Assembly: GCA_002794785.1 (NCBI GenBank)
Contig: NBBA01000005.1
Location: 1,922,001-1,986,000 of the forward strand
DNA: 64,000 nt
From: Coniferiporia sulphurascens
Taxonomy: Eukaryota > Basidiomycota > Agaricomycetes > Hymenochaetales > Hymenochaetaceae
Reading direction: 5' to 3'
Part shown: piece after piece, positions 28,922-40,216 of the stretch
Layout of the letters: each line of letters starts with the position of its first letter
Position numbering within the stretch: position 1 is the first letter of the stretch
The notes under the pieces: generated by a model
What the model saw: only the letters and a program-made list of their open reading frames with translations
The model's database searches: none
What the model was told of the DNA's origin: nothing
Program-made: the position numbers and the translations under genes

Positions 28922-28949
28922 TTTTGTAAGAGGGGTCACACGATAGTAA
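28922..28949 (-). repeat. Right terminal inverted repeat of the TIR element
   Basis: 28 bases, exact reverse complement of 28294-28321. Confidence 0.85.
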
Positions 28950-29351
28950 TGGTCCATGGCGACCGCGTAGGTGAAATATGAAATGAAGCCTGCACGGACG
29001 ATCCGGTTGGCTAGCGAATCTATCAAGATAGCGATAAAGGATTGAATTTCCTCTTGACGATCAAGCGAGCCTCGCCTACCAATAGTGTTAGGAATAGTTT
29101 GTCTGAAGTTATGAGGACAGTCTTTAAGTAGTTTATTTGCACACGCAAAGTAGACGGATACTCCTAAAAGATACATATGTAAGTGAAGACATACTGGAGT
29201 CGATCAACTGCTTGTTACTCCGATAGATGCTTCTGCACGAAGGACGCTTTCCAATATATTTTATTTCTTTCAAGGGAAGCGTCATCTGAAACAGTGCGAT
29301 TCTTCGCACCTTGCTGTGATTGCGAAGACCCGTCGATTCCCACCAACGATA

Positions 29352-30317
29352 TCACCTACTCTTCAGACGACGTGGTGAACGACTTCGGTTTCTTGCCATA
29401 GGTCCGTCTGGCTTCCAGGTTTGGAGTAACTCCTCAACTCCCCTTAGCCCAGCAGATTTCTTCGAAGACTTCAAAAGTTTCTTCTCTTGCCTTCTTTCCT
29501 TCCTCGCTCTTCGTTCCTCTGGGGTTTCGCCTTTAGGCTTTCCCTTAGATTTCGGTTTCCCAGCCTTTTTCTTCGCCTTCTCCTCCTTCCGCTTTTCCAG
29601 AAGATACGCAGCCATAGGGTCTTCCGGGTCTATCTCAGGACCCGATGATTCTGACTGGTCTGATGAGATATTACCCTCTGTTGCGAGTCCAATCTCAGTA
29701 ACTGTATAAACCAAAACAAATAGGCACGTTACCTGTAATCATCTGCGGTTTCGCATTGAGACTCTGTTCGTCCCGCTCCATCCACTCGCCCTCTTCACCC
29801 TTGACCTTAGGCTGTTTGTAGTTGCGCACATGGTCAACACGCAACGTCCTATCTAACACTTTCGCACCGTTCAAATTATCGACAGCGAGAACCGTAGACC
29901 GTTGATCTTCATACATAAGGAAGCCAAATCCTTTCGTCTTCCTGGTTTCTTTGTCTCTAGGAAGGTTCACGTCCATTACCTCCCCATATCTTGTCCCATA
30001 TTAAGCACATTGTGTAAACGCGTCATAAAATCGTGCCTACTCACTGCGAAAAGATAGTGATGACATCGCCTTCAGTCAAGTCAAAGTGCAGGCCTCCGAC
30101 AAAAACATACGCAGAATCTGTTGTTTTCTTTCATTCAAGTAATTCTACGCGGCAAGACTGAAAGCTAAGGAAACTCACCCTTATAATCGTCGTGCCAGGA
30201 GGCCGAGCTTGTGCCTAATTCAAGTTCCCTCTCGTTTATTTTGTTTATCTCACGTACGACACTAGATAACCGCAGTTAGAGCTATTCGACACTGTATCGG
30301 AAACGAACTCACTTCAT
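29352..30317 (-). CDS. IST3: RRM splicing factor of the IST3/Snu17 (RBMX2) type
   Basis: IST3 is the RRM subunit of the RES complex, which holds pre-mRNA in the activating spliceosome (family knowledge). The start is M-N-VVREINKINERELELGTS, where the first exon carries only the ATG at 30317 plus two bases before a GTGAGT donor. The RRM follows: SAYVFVGGLHFDLTEGDVIT (RNP2), then MDVNLPRDKETRKTKGFGFL (RNP1) and VDNLNGAKVLDRTLRVDHVR, then NYKQPKVKGEEGEWMER. The C-terminal exon has DPMAAYLLEKRKEEKAKKKA and a Lys/Arg-rich tail ending MARNRSRSPRRLKSR, typical of nuclear RNA factors. At least four introns. It diverges from eIF3d over 153 bases. Confidence 0.88.
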
Positions 30318-30470
30318 GGCACTATATTGAGCAGTACTGTCCGCCCGCAACTGGCACGATGCAGTTCGTGGGTCTGTCCCGTTATGTACTAATATTCTCA
30401 CGATGGGAAGAGACACAAGTTTTCATTTCCTAGCTCTCAAAGTTAAACCTACCAACGCTTGTCTGTTAAA
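30318..30470. promoter_or_regulatory. Bidirectional promoter of IST3-like gene and eIF3d
   Basis: 153 bases between two divergent start codons of a splicing and a translation factor. No motif is clear enough to name. Confidence 0.4.
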
Positions 30471-32584
30471 ATGGCTTCGTTTGAGCTCCCTCCTATCCAA
30501 GATAATCCGGACGGCGGCTGGGGCCCATCTCCATCTAACTTCCCCCAAGATTTCAAATTCAAGGACATTCCTTATGCGCCTTTCTCAAAGGCGGACAAGC
30601 TTGGCCGATTCGCAGATTGGAACGATCTGACTGGTGACAACCGCCAGACCGCCGCTGGCGCCTCCACCGGGGCCAGAGCGACTGGCCCTGGGGGAGGAGA
30701 AGGGAGGGCCCTCAGACTTTCGGTAGTGGGGTCGCTAACGCGTTCGCATATTTCCATGTCGAGGACGAAGCGAGTTTCTCCCTCGTCGATAACAAACCCA
30801 GCGGACCGAGAAGGGGTGGCCCGGGCGGATTTGGGAGGGGGAGGGGCGCCGCTCGTGGTGCCAATGCATCTGGGCGAGGGAATCAGCGAGGGGGTCGCAT
30901 TGGTTTCAATCCCGGGCGTGGCGGCGCGCAGCGAGGCGGGAGGCGCGGTTGGAGGGACTGGGAAAAGGTTTGCATATTGTTTGACATTTTCGAACGCAAA
31001 AGTTAACAGGAAAACTTCAGAATACGCGCACACGCGAGTCTTCTGTTACGATTTCTCCTCAATGGCAGATGCTGGAGGAGATCGAATTCCACCGTTTGGC
31101 CAAGTTGCGCTTGGAAGTAGACGAGCCAGAAGACCTGTGAGAGTCCATCGCCTGTTTTGAAACTCTGACCGTTCTAAAACAAAATAACGAAAGGGAGTCA
31201 TGCGGGAGATTATTCCCTTATGATAAAACTTATGATCGTATTACGACCAAGACCGAGCGGCCCCTTCAGCTCGTAGACAGGATCAAGTATAACACGACTA
31301 CCTCCGATGATCCCATCATTCAGCAGGTATGTTCCTGATTTTTATTAGCTTCTCATTCTCTTACGCTGTGTATGGAATAGCTCGCTTCGAAAGAAGTTGC
31401 TACTGTCTACACGACTGATGTGATCTTGAGTGTTCTCATGTGCGCTCCACGGTCTGTCTATCCATGGGACATTGTCATTGTTCGTGAAGGGAACAAGCTG
31501 TTCTTTGACAAACGTGACGGTGGACCTTTCGATACCGTCACCGTCAATGAAAATGCAACCGATCCTCCCCAGGACCCTACGGTCTCTACTAATCCCAACA
31601 ATCCCAACGAGAAGGTCACACAGCCCGAAACCCCTTCGATAAATACGGCCACATCTCTTTCTCTCGAAGCGACGTACATCAACCAGAACTTTGGTTTCCA
31701 ATCTGTCATAGAGACTTCCCCTCCACCGGCCGTGGACTTCGACAAGCCGAATCCATTCTATGGACCCGAGGAGACGGAACCACTAGCATCGTGTGGTTAC
31801 CGCTACAGAGTCTTCGACATGAGTGTCTCAGAAAGCGAGGATGTTAAAATTTGCGTGCGCACAGAGGTCGACGCATACATTCCAGGACAAGGAAATCCCC
31901 TGAACGGACAGGGGCTGACCACAATTCGCGCCTTGAACGAATTCGACTCCCGGGCGCAGGGAGCCGGTGGTGCAGCCGATTGGCGCGCGAAACTTGATTC
32001 GCAGCGTGGCGCTGTTGTTGCTACCGAAATGAAAAACAACAGTTGCAAACTTGCAAAATGGGCTGTGCAAAGCGTCCTTGCCGGTGCCGAAGCTCTCAAA
32101 ATTGGGTGTGTAGTTCCCGCAAGCAATTCACAACAGCTACTCATTTGTCTTTATCAGTTACGTCTCGCGGGTCGGTCCTCGCGACAATACGCGCCATGTG
32201 ATCCTGTCAACGGCATCCATGCGACCGACGGATTTCACTGGCCAGCTCAATGTATCCCTTGCGAACGGATGGGGTATTGTACGCACAGTTACGGATCTTT
32301 GTATGAAGATGCCTGAGGGCAAGTATGTCCTTGTTAAGGATCCTAACAGAGTGGGTGTTTCTATATTTATCTCTACCCTAATTCTTTTCACGCCGACCGT
32401 GTCTCCCCTCCGTTCCTTACATTGACTCATAATTTCTAACTTTCATCTTCTTTTCTGGCGCTACATTCTAATTTGATTTGCATCGCAGCCCGTTATCCGT
32501 CTGTACGCCGTCCCACTTACTGCGTTCACGGGTGAAGATGAGGAGGAAGAAGACGATGCCGAGGAGCTAGAATCCGGTAATTAA
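30471..32584 (+). CDS. Eukaryotic translation initiation factor 3 subunit D
   Basis: eIF3d is the cap-binding-fold subunit of eIF3 (family knowledge). The start MASFELPPIQDNPDGGWGPS is diagnostic. FKFKDIPYAPFSKADKLGRF follows, then a Gly/Arg-rich linker, ANAFAYFHVEDEASFSLVDN, MLEEIEFHRLAKLRLEVDEP, and SCGRLFPYDKTYDRITTKTE. After further introns come VATVYTTDVILSVLMCAPRS, SVYPWDIVIVREGNKLFFDK, YRVFDMSVSESEDVKICVRT, GWGIVRTVTDLCMKMPEGKY, and the acidic end EDEEEEDDAEELESGN. Introns lie near 30968-31019, 31135-31189, 31327-31380, 32107-32155 and 32350-32489. Oddity: in the first exon the frame used upstream of about 30700 differs by one base from the frame of the conserved AFAYFHVEDE block, and no GT-AG intron fits between them. 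Confidence 0.9.
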
Positions 32585-32732
32585 AATAACTGGAGGGCTT
32601 CGCCCCCCAATGATGATGTACTTTCCATGTACTTGCAGTTGTACGGCGATGTATTATTGCGGTGAAACGGGGCTGTGTGCCCTTTTCAAATTGATTGCAT
32701 CGTAAATGAAAAAGAGGAACGTAAACAAGCGT

Positions 32733-34149
32733 CTAGGCCTGCGAGCTTAGCAGCGTATCTACAGCAGCTTCGATGTTTGGACTTGGAGGGGTTGTGATGC
32801 GTCTCAGTTCGGCATTTTCGGGGTGCTTAGGAAAAATGTCTCACCTTCGCTGGAGCGCACCCACGATGTCTTCTCGCCGCAAATCGGGGAACATACTCGT
32901 GAGCTGGCTAATCTCAGCCTCTCCCGGCACACGCAGCCCAGCGGCGGCGCGCTCCGTGCGTCCTGTCAGCTCGTCGACCCACTCACGCACCATGGACGGG
33001 CCTGGCAACGTCCCCGCGGTAACCGCCCCGGACGATTGGGCGCCACTGCTCGGCTGGCGGCGCGCCGGCGCCGTCGGTGCGGTTGTCACGACCTCGGTAT
33101 TCTCCTGCGACGATCGTGCTGATGGCCGGCGGGCACCCCCCTGGCCCTCGTCTGGGAATGCACGATTCGTCCGCCGGGGGGGTTTAGTAGATCCGACAAG
33201 GGGTAAAAGGAAACGAGACGAGAAACGCTGTACTGAGTGCGGCAGGCGGAAACTCTTAAGTCCTAGGACATCGGCGCGATAGAGCTGACCAGATAAGATG
33301 CCTATTAGCGTGGCGGCTATCGAACCAGGAGGCTGGCTTATTGCCAACTAATAATGTAAAGCAAAAAAAATTCATTTAGCATATTTCTGGAAAACGCTCC
33401 GCTGGGAAGAGGTAATAGATTTGCTATTCACCTGGAGGGCAATGATGTACATGAAGACCTTGTTTGTCACCGTTACACCAAAGATACGGAATGTGTAAGA
33501 GTGAGGAACTAGTCTTGAAAATTGGTATAGGATGCTAAAAACTAGGGTGATAGGACCGGACGGTAACACGTTCAGTCCCAGTTTATTGAATAGTAAGAGA
33601 GCACCGAGTTCAAATACGGTGGATGTTAGTAGAGAAGCAACTGAAAAAGACTGTATAATTTTACAAGCGAATCAGTTTGGGTCGATTGAAGGCGTCCGTA
33701 TCACTCACAGCAAATTTGGTCGACCCAAACATCCGCTCAATCGGTATTGAGACATTGTAAAGGAGAATTTCTGCCAGAAGGAGCTCGCTAGAGTTTGAGA
33801 ACGCGAGGTGGTGAACAAATAGCCGCCAGTACTGGACCATATGGGGGACTCGGGATTAGATTTAGTCTGTAGGCGTTAGCGTTGAAGAACGGACCTGGTG
33901 ATGCCTCGAGAGGTGGGGGATAAGCTATGCGGGTCAAGGAAGAGAGTCACGAGTAAGCTTCGCTCTCGTGGTAGAAGGCCATGCGTACCTGTAAGTGGAG
34001 GTAGTGCTTGACGTCAAAGATACTGGCTACAAGAGACGTGGCAGCACAGCCGATCATGAGGCCTAAATCACGCGAGTAAGTAAAATATAGGTAAAAAATG
34101 GAAGCGTTCGTCGCAAACCTTTTGATACCGGCGCATGATGGAAAGACAT
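32733..34149 (-). CDS. DSC2/UBAC2-like rhomboid-fold membrane protein with C-terminal CUE domain
   Basis: Members of this family are polytopic ER/Golgi proteins of ubiquitin-ligase complexes (yeast and fission yeast Dsc2, animal UBAC2; family knowledge). Exons join as MSFHHAPVSKG + LMIGCAATSLVASIFDVKHY + HMVQYWRLFVHHLAFSNSSE, which ends ERMFGSTKFA, then LGLNVLPSGPITLVFSILYQ, RLVPHSYTFRIFGVTVTNKV, and LAISQPPGSIAATLIGILSG followed by QLYRADVLGLKSFR. The C-terminal CUE-like domain is EISQLTSMFPDLRREDIVGA, spliced to SPNIEAAVDTLLSSQA and the TAG at 32733-32735. Hydrophobic segments alternate with loops as in rhomboid-like proteins, without a catalytic Ser-His pair that I could identify. The linker between membrane and CUE parts is Pro/Arg/Ala-rich. 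It converges with eIF3d. Confidence 0.75.
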
Positions 34150-34866
34150 ACGGACGATGGGGGGCGGGGTAAGTAATAGGCTGAGTATGCTGCCAGCTGC
34201 AAGATGTCGCGCCCGAGCCATCACGTGAACACACGTGTTAAGATTTGCATTAGTCAGCGATTCTGCGAGCACGGCCCCTTGCCTTGATCGGCGCTTTGGC
34301 AATTTAACCCCCCCGCGAACGTATTTGCAAAGCTAGCCAAAGCCGAATGGCCCGGGTCCAATTTGGAAACCTAGCCTACGGACGTGGTCTACGCGCGTTA
34401 CGGAAGACTGACGCAAGCAGGAACATGAATTGAAAATAAAAATCGCGTAAAGACGCGGGATAACTAAACCTCAGCTGACATTTCCAACCAGTTATTGGCG
34501 CGGGAGAATCGGGTATTACCATAACGGGAACAGGAGCAGCCGCGAGCCGCGGGAAAGTTGTTTGGCTTGTGGCTGAAGTAGCGATCATTCCTGGGGTCGG
34601 CCGATCCCGCGTATGGTTGAACGGTTTCGCGACGGCTGGTTGTGATCAGCCATCATCATCGTCCGCGGGCCTTGCGGCAGGAGGACCGATAGACAGGTAC
34701 CGGGATGGGGCATGTGGATTGTATGCACGTTATGAATGCTAGCACGGAGCCAGTAGAGCTGAGTGTGTATCTGGATCTTTTGTTTCATGCAGGGATGGTG
34801 TTTCCGCTGTCAAAAGTCTATCTAGGAGGATCGAGTGCATGTCCACAGTAGAGCAAACACGTGACC
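34150..34866. promoter_or_regulatory. Upstream region of the DSC2-like and NTF2-like genes
   Basis: About 700 bases between divergent starts. GC-rich on the right side. No gene, repeat or named motif is supported here. Confidence 0.35.
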
Positions 34867-36394
34867 ATGACGGACGTACCGGAAGCGTTTCCCAGTGTAG
34901 ACAGACGTCCAGCTGACACAACCGTCTCCTGTAGCAAAGCCGGTACAGCCAGTACTACCAGGAATATGCCTCTCGTCCTACCCCGGGACCCCCGCCCGTC
35001 CCACCAGTCCCGCATGGAGTCCGCAGACCCGTCGGCCTCCCCCACCCGCCCCCTCTTTCACTTTCCCCGCACAGAGTCCCGCGGCCACATCCATGCACAC
35101 CCATCTTCCCAGAGCCTCGTCCGTCTCCGCAACGACCATTCGACCCTCTCCCTCTCCTCCCGCGTATCCCTCCCGACCCGCGTCACCGCCCTCGAGGTCT
35201 ATGACCTCATGTACGGCGACGCCCCCACCGCGGACTCGGCAGAATCAGTCGAGCGTCTCTACGAGGCCAGTGCCGGTGCGTGTCACGGCCTACTTTATGC
35301 CCGTCAAGAAGCTGATGTCGCCCTCGACTCTGCGCCGCTCATGCAGTGTGCGTCCTCCTTTTGTTCTCATCGCGACCCACTCCCGATGGTTGACTGGCTT
35401 TGTTGTCCGGGGACAGGTATGAGAATCCCCTGATCACAGCCTCGTCTCGCCAGATCATTGCAGACATCAACACCCTGACGCGGCAGTTACGCGAACTCGA
35501 CGTCCCGCGTCCGCTGGCCATGTTCAAGACTCTCTTCCGCCCGCACGCCCCCGGTGAAGTCAGCCAGCCGTGGTTCCAGGCCCTCCGCGTGTGGAGCGAC
35601 GTCGAGGACATTTGCGACAGCGAGAGCTTCGGTGAGTTAGCAAGTATGCGGCCTTATGCCCAAAGAGGTCCCCTTGGTTCTTCCCCCTCCTTCTTCCCCT
35701 TCCTCGGTTCTCTTTGCTCCGTGCATGTCGGTCTCTACTCACCGCCGCCTGGTACACAGATGGGCACCGGACGAGCATAATCGAACACACCTTGAACATC
35801 CTTTTCCTGCCTGGATTGCACTCCGATTCTCCAGGAGCGGAGTGTCAGTGTCCGGATGCCGACTCTTCCTCAGTAGTATCATTGCCCAGCCTGTGGACCA
35901 CAGCGAAACCGGCATTGGCCATCCCCGGCCTGCGGGGGTTGTCCATACCGAGTCCACTGCACTTGCAGATGCATGTCGTAACGCGCCTGTCTCTGAACGA
36001 GCAAGGGAAGATCACGCGGCACCGCGATCTGTGGGACGTACGCGACGTGCTCGGACTGGTGCCGGGGATGCACGCTGCACAATGGATCGGCACGCGTGCG
36101 GCGGCGCACGGGCTTTCTTGGGCAACGCATTTAGCCGGCTGGCTATTCGGTCGCCGGAAGGACGGCTGGCTATCTGACGATAGTGTGGATGTCGAACGTG
36201 GGGCTGCCTCGTTCCCGTCGACCCTGAGCGGTGCTGCCGGGGATGGCGGGGGCACGAACGCACTGGGGCTGCAGTTGGAGGGAGGCGGCCCACGGCTGTC
36301 GGGGCATCGGCGTGTGTGTAGCGGCGGCGGGCTGTATGCGTTTCCCAGACGGGAGAGTGTCGCTCCCGATGTAGATCGCAGCGGGGACACGTAG
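34867..36394 (+). CDS. NTF2/SnoaL-like domain protein of unknown function
   Basis: The start is MTDVPEAFPSVDRRPADTTV; the N-terminal part is Ser/Pro-rich. The NTF2-like fold region reads VTALEVYDLMYGDAPTADSA, VERLYEASAGA, and after an intron (35280-35416) YENPLITASSRQIIADINTL, then RQLRELDVPRPLAMFKTLFR, FQALRVWSDVEDICDSESF, and after a second intron (about 35631-35759) DGHRTSIIEHTLNILFLPGL. The last exon has LHLQMHVVTRLSLNEQGKIT, RHRDLWDVRDVLGLVPGMHA and a Gly/Ser-rich tail. The alternation of conserved Trp/Glu/Asp strands fits the lipid-binding or polyketide-cyclase-like cone fold seen in many fungal hypothetical proteins. No catalytic role can be assigned. A GTG at 34861 precedes the chosen ATG. 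GC content is above that of its neighbours. Confidence 0.65.
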
Positions 36395-38495
36395 GGAGCG
36401 GGGGTGGGGCCGAGGCCGTGGACTGTGGACCGGCGACCGGCGCCAGTCGACAGTGGACACGCAGTACGTACGGCACTAGTGTAACCTTAATCTATATAGA
36501 AATAACAATAATAATAATAATAACAGTAAATGGGAAGAGGTGTTTATTACAGCTGTCAGCTGGTTAAAAAAGGCAGGCGGTAATCGATGGCAAACGCACA
36601 GCGAGCAATTACGCGTGCAAAAGCACCACGTCGCCGCGGATGACGCTTCCCAGCAGCCCAAGCGCCCTCAGCTGAGATGCAAATGCAAAGGAAATAAGGG
36701 AAGAATCTCCCGAGGAGGCGAGCAGGCGACTCCCGGAGGGAGCATGCAGCCCCACCCCGCCCTGGGAGAGCGGAAAGGCGCGCAATTAATGGCGTCGATT
36801 TATCGTTCGCCTCCATTCCCCGGGGTTTATATCTCCCTTAGCTCATGTTTACGCACACCCCCATGGGTCCCCCCTGTTTCTCCCTATTTTTCTCTTTTCT
36901 TTCCGTTTTTCTTTACCCTAATACTTCCTTCTCCTGCTTCTCTTGCTTCTCAAGGCTTCTTCCAGGTCCTTCTGGGAAGAAGGACGACTCCATTGAATCG
37001 GCACAACCGCCACGACGACGAGCGGACGGTCACTAACTGTAATCTAATTTGCAAAAAAAGTATTTTTCCTTTTTCCCTGGAGAATTCCCGGCGCAGCACG
37101 CGGTGGGGGGGACGAAGCGCTGGCCTAGAGAGGATACGCCACAGCGCGTGCTGCGGCGCAGACGGAGCGGTGTGGAGCATAGGAGTAACTACGTCCGCAG
37201 TCAGGGAGTAATTAATGGCAGGACGCGGGACGGGGACGTGAGAGGGAATAAAGCGAGCAGGGGATGGGGGGAAGGGAGAGGTGTACGGGGGGGAGAGGGG
37301 GGAGGGGGGTGCAATGCGTGGTGTGGCCGTGCCTTGTACCTCGCGCCGGACAGAGGGAGAGGAGCAGAAGAAAAAAAAGTAGAGAGACGCCTTCTCAGGC
37401 CTCAGCCCTTGTCTTCGCTGCAATTTGCCACCCGCAAACCTTATACACGTGCGCGCGCAGGCCCAATGGGGTCTCCTGTCCCGGCTGCTAAACTGGCTCC
37501 GGGCCTCCCCAAGTGGCGTCGGACCCGCTTTCGGGCTCTCTCCCGGCCTGCGCTTCGGCCCAGCCCTAGCGAGAAGCCACGCCTCCGTCACCACTAAAGT
37601 GTTTCAGGTTGCACCGGACCCCCGGACCCACACGTGTGAGATAACGAGCACCCCCATCTCTATTTCCTCATCTCTCTATCGCTCCCCCTCCTGACTCTTC
37701 CTGCGCTCAATCCCCCCTTCTCCTTCCTCCGTTCTCCGCGCACTCTTTGCCGCTCACTCCCTTTTCTGTTCCGGACAACAGCGCCAGCCGCGCAATATTT
37801 AGCTACATACTAGTACACTCTCCCTTGTATCACATAGATATCAATATTGAAAATAAAAAGTCCCATGCACCGCCAGAAAAAAATAATTATCAACAAGAAA
37901 GCGGCGGTCAATTTCGAATCGCAATTCAATAAGTAAAGGCAAAGCTTGTCTCAAGACATAGCCGGTCAGCGACGACGGTCAATTGTTAAAACACACGCAA
38001 ACGAGAGTCAAGAATCATTCGAGAAATCGGAGCTCAATAAACTAGAGATGGAAAAAATCAAAAAAGATATGGAGAAGGATAAGAAAGATAGAAAGGAAAG
38101 ATGCAGCCAAGAATGCAAAATATTTTACTTGCGGTGGTTGTCAGCGCGTCACAGGTGATGATACAGCGATGATGGTCGAGGGGGGAAGGAGGAGCGCCAG
38201 CTGACGAAAACGCCCTTGTGCGTGCCGCGAGCAATCCACGTCCCAGCCAGTGGGGTCCCTTGGTGAAGGAGCCATTTGCCCACACAGCCGCGAACGCAGG
38301 ATCTTGGGAAAGAAATGTCGATACAGGATTTATGCGCTTTTTAGATGCAAGTGTGGTGACGGAGGTGGGGGAGGATGAAAAAGGTTAACTTGAAGTGATC
38401 GTCAATAAATTAGGGTAAATCGCGGATCCGCGAGACAGTATGCGACAGAGACGAGGGTAACCAAAAGAGTGGACGGTTAGTCGCGAGTCTAATGC
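36395..38495. other. 2.1 kb gap with CT-rich tracts, no supported coding gene
   Basis: This lies between the stops of two convergent genes and is longer than the other convergent gaps here (98-410 bases). An AAT microsatellite lies at 36501-36524. Two long pyrimidine tracts on the plus strand (about 36855-36965 and 37635-37760) look like the CT-rich boxes found just upstream of transcription starts in many fungal genes. Open frames in the GC-rich middle (about 36950-37700) are low-complexity and overlap on both strands, so I support no protein. A non-coding transcript or very long 3' UTRs are possible. Confidence 0.45.
36501..36524. repeat. AAT/ATA microsatellite
   Basis: An imperfect run of ATA units within AATAACAATAATAATAATAA and the bases that follow it. 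Confidence 0.7.
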
Positions 38496-40216
38496 TCACG
38501 CAACCACAGGCTTGCGGGTCGAGCTCCTGCTGCGAACCCCTTTCGAGTCATGATCCGCCAGAGAGACAGGTTGCCAACCGGTCACCTCAGGTAGGCCCAT
38601 AGCGTTCCCGCCGTTTAATAGAGGGGAGGAGCGATGGATCTGCTCAGCGGACATTGACGCCCTGCGCATGCTCATGTAGTCGGATCCACCGATAGAGGCA
38701 GCCGGCGAAATGGGACGTCCGTTCGTGTTGTAGTAGGGCACCGTCGCGGCCTTGCGGGGAGACAGAGGCGGCACAGACTGGAGGGAAGCGATGTCATTGA
38801 AAGGAGCGTTCGGGAGTCGTATGCCACCAACGTCTGACGTCGGGATCTGAGGCGACGAGGATGGGGAAATGCGAGGAATAGAGAATGAGGACATGAGTGG
38901 AGAGTTATTGTACGAGTCCATGCCAGACGTAGATCCTGCCGACGAATAAACGGACACTTAGAAAACCATTAGTTTTTCAGTCACGCGTTCTTTCATGTCA
39001 ACTCACCATTATCGTCGTAATCGCTGCAACCCGAGTGCACTGACGATGACGAAACTGACCCGCGCCTTGACGGTGGGTCAAGCTCATAATCGCTCTGCTC
39101 CTTCTTCACCAGATTCTCCGACTGTTCCTTTGGACTCGTCGATCCGGAAAGCATCTTCGAACTGGAGTGCTTGCGCGACTTGTTCCCCGCACGCAATTCA
39201 TCAAAGCGCTGCGGACGCGGTCGCAGATGCGTACGCTCGTACAATCCGCACTTGTTGCACACAATCTTGCCCGGGTTAAGGGTGGAACGCCGCCACGACG
39301 GGGGCTCCGTTGTGTGGCAGTTGAAGCAGCGTCGGCGAAGGTACTGAGTTTCCTTCGAGGCGGCATCGTCTGTATGCTGGATTGCGATGGCGGCATGCGG
39401 CGTCATATAGAGGGGCATCGGCGGAAGCTGACCGGCCTGAGAAGGCGGACGAGGGTAGAAAATGTGCTGAGAAGGCACCATGACAGGGGCAGAGTCCTCG
39501 AGTTTAATCCCATCTTCCATCTCACGAAGGGACGGGTGAGGAGAGGCGGACCCACACAAGTAGGACTCCTCGAGGTGCGGAGGTGTGCCCAAGTGCATGT
39601 GTCCGTGGAGAGCAGACGGATCCGCAGAGAGCGCGGGCTGAGGCGAACCAGAGTCGCTCATGGACAGAGGCTCAGCATAGAACGACTCCCGTGAACCGTA
39701 CTGCCCATAATGGCCAGGTTCGTCCGCCATGAACGGAGGGAGTACATGGCTTACACCATCGTCACGGTCTGAATGCATCGAGGAATAAGAAGCACGGCGG
39801 CTCATCTGCATATGAGGTGGGAGAGCCGGATGCGGAAGGGGCGCCGGTGTGTTCCATTCCGAGCCAGATGTCAAAGGTGGGGGCGAGTACGCGTCGAGGT
39901 GGTCCATGTAGTCCTGGCCGTGCAGCTCCTGCAGCAAAGAGCCGTTGCTCCCTTGACGCTGGGGCGCGAAGAAGGAACCGGCGTGAGGACCGTTCCACAT
40001 GGCGGGGTTCTCCATCGAATGCGTGACTGGTTCGCTCTCTGGGTAGTGGTGGTAGGCGTCTGCGAAGATGGAGTGAGGTTCGAGAGGCTCGTAGTCAACA
40101 GGCGGTTTGATATTGTCGAAGTGGTGGTCGAGCGAGATGGAGCTGCGGGGAGAGGGCGTCTGGGGAAGGGAGGAGTCGGAGGACACGGTGACAGCGTCAA
40201 AGAGCGTCGATTCCAT
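38496..40216 (-). CDS. GATA-type zinc-finger transcription factor
   Basis: Nuclear DNA-binding regulator. The single finger is CFNCHTTEPPSWRRSTLNPG continuing KIVCNKCGLYERTHLRPRPQ, i.e. C-X2-C-X19-C-X2-C, with the WRR core and basic tail of fungal GATA factors. Ahead of it lies a long low-complexity Ser/Pro/His-rich region (MESTLFDAVTVSSDSSLPQT at the start, and PSPRSSISLDHHFDN). Behind the finger there is a basic patch (NKSRKHSSSKMLSGS) and an acidic/Ser-rich stretch. One 50-base intron (38957-39006, GTGAGT donor) joins SDYDDN to VSVYSSAGSTSGMDSYNN, and the protein ends SSTRKPVVA. ATG 40216 is the first in-frame ATG; the frame stays open further upstream without ATG. Which process it controls (nitrogen, light, development) cannot be read from the sequence. 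Confidence 0.85.

Larger units (their letters stand above)
28294..28949. mobile_element. Non-autonomous TIR DNA transposon (MITE-like), 656 bp
   Basis: The ends are perfect 28-bp inverted repeats: 28294-28321 starts TTACTATCGTGTGACCCC, and 28922-28949 is its exact reverse complement. The outer bases allow a TA at both borders (28295-28296 and 28947-28948), as in Tc1/mariner-type elements that duplicate TA, although no longer direct repeat was found. The inside has no transposase frame. A 13-base copy of the inner TIR (CCCTCTTACAAAA) recurs at 28464-28476. A 9-bp stem hairpin lies at 28579-28601. The family assignment is uncertain. Confidence 0.8.
26681..29351. other. Gene-poor region containing a small DNA transposon
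   Basis: About 2.7 kb without a gene that I can support. It is AT-rich on the right and contains the TIR element at 28294-28949. A plus-strand frame of 133 codons at 27062-27463 starts with ATG but has no recognisable domain. A minus-strand frame at 28868-29176 reads through the right inverted repeat of the element and is probably chance. Confidence 0.5.

Noticed and set aside
28868..29176. Minus-strand open frame next to the IST3-like gene
   Set aside because: It reads straight through the right inverted repeat of the TIR element, so the frame is at least partly accidental.
36950..37700. Overlapping GC-rich open frames on both strands
   Set aside because: They are low-complexity Arg/Pro/Ser sequence, as expected from GC-rich and CT-rich DNA. 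No conserved motif.
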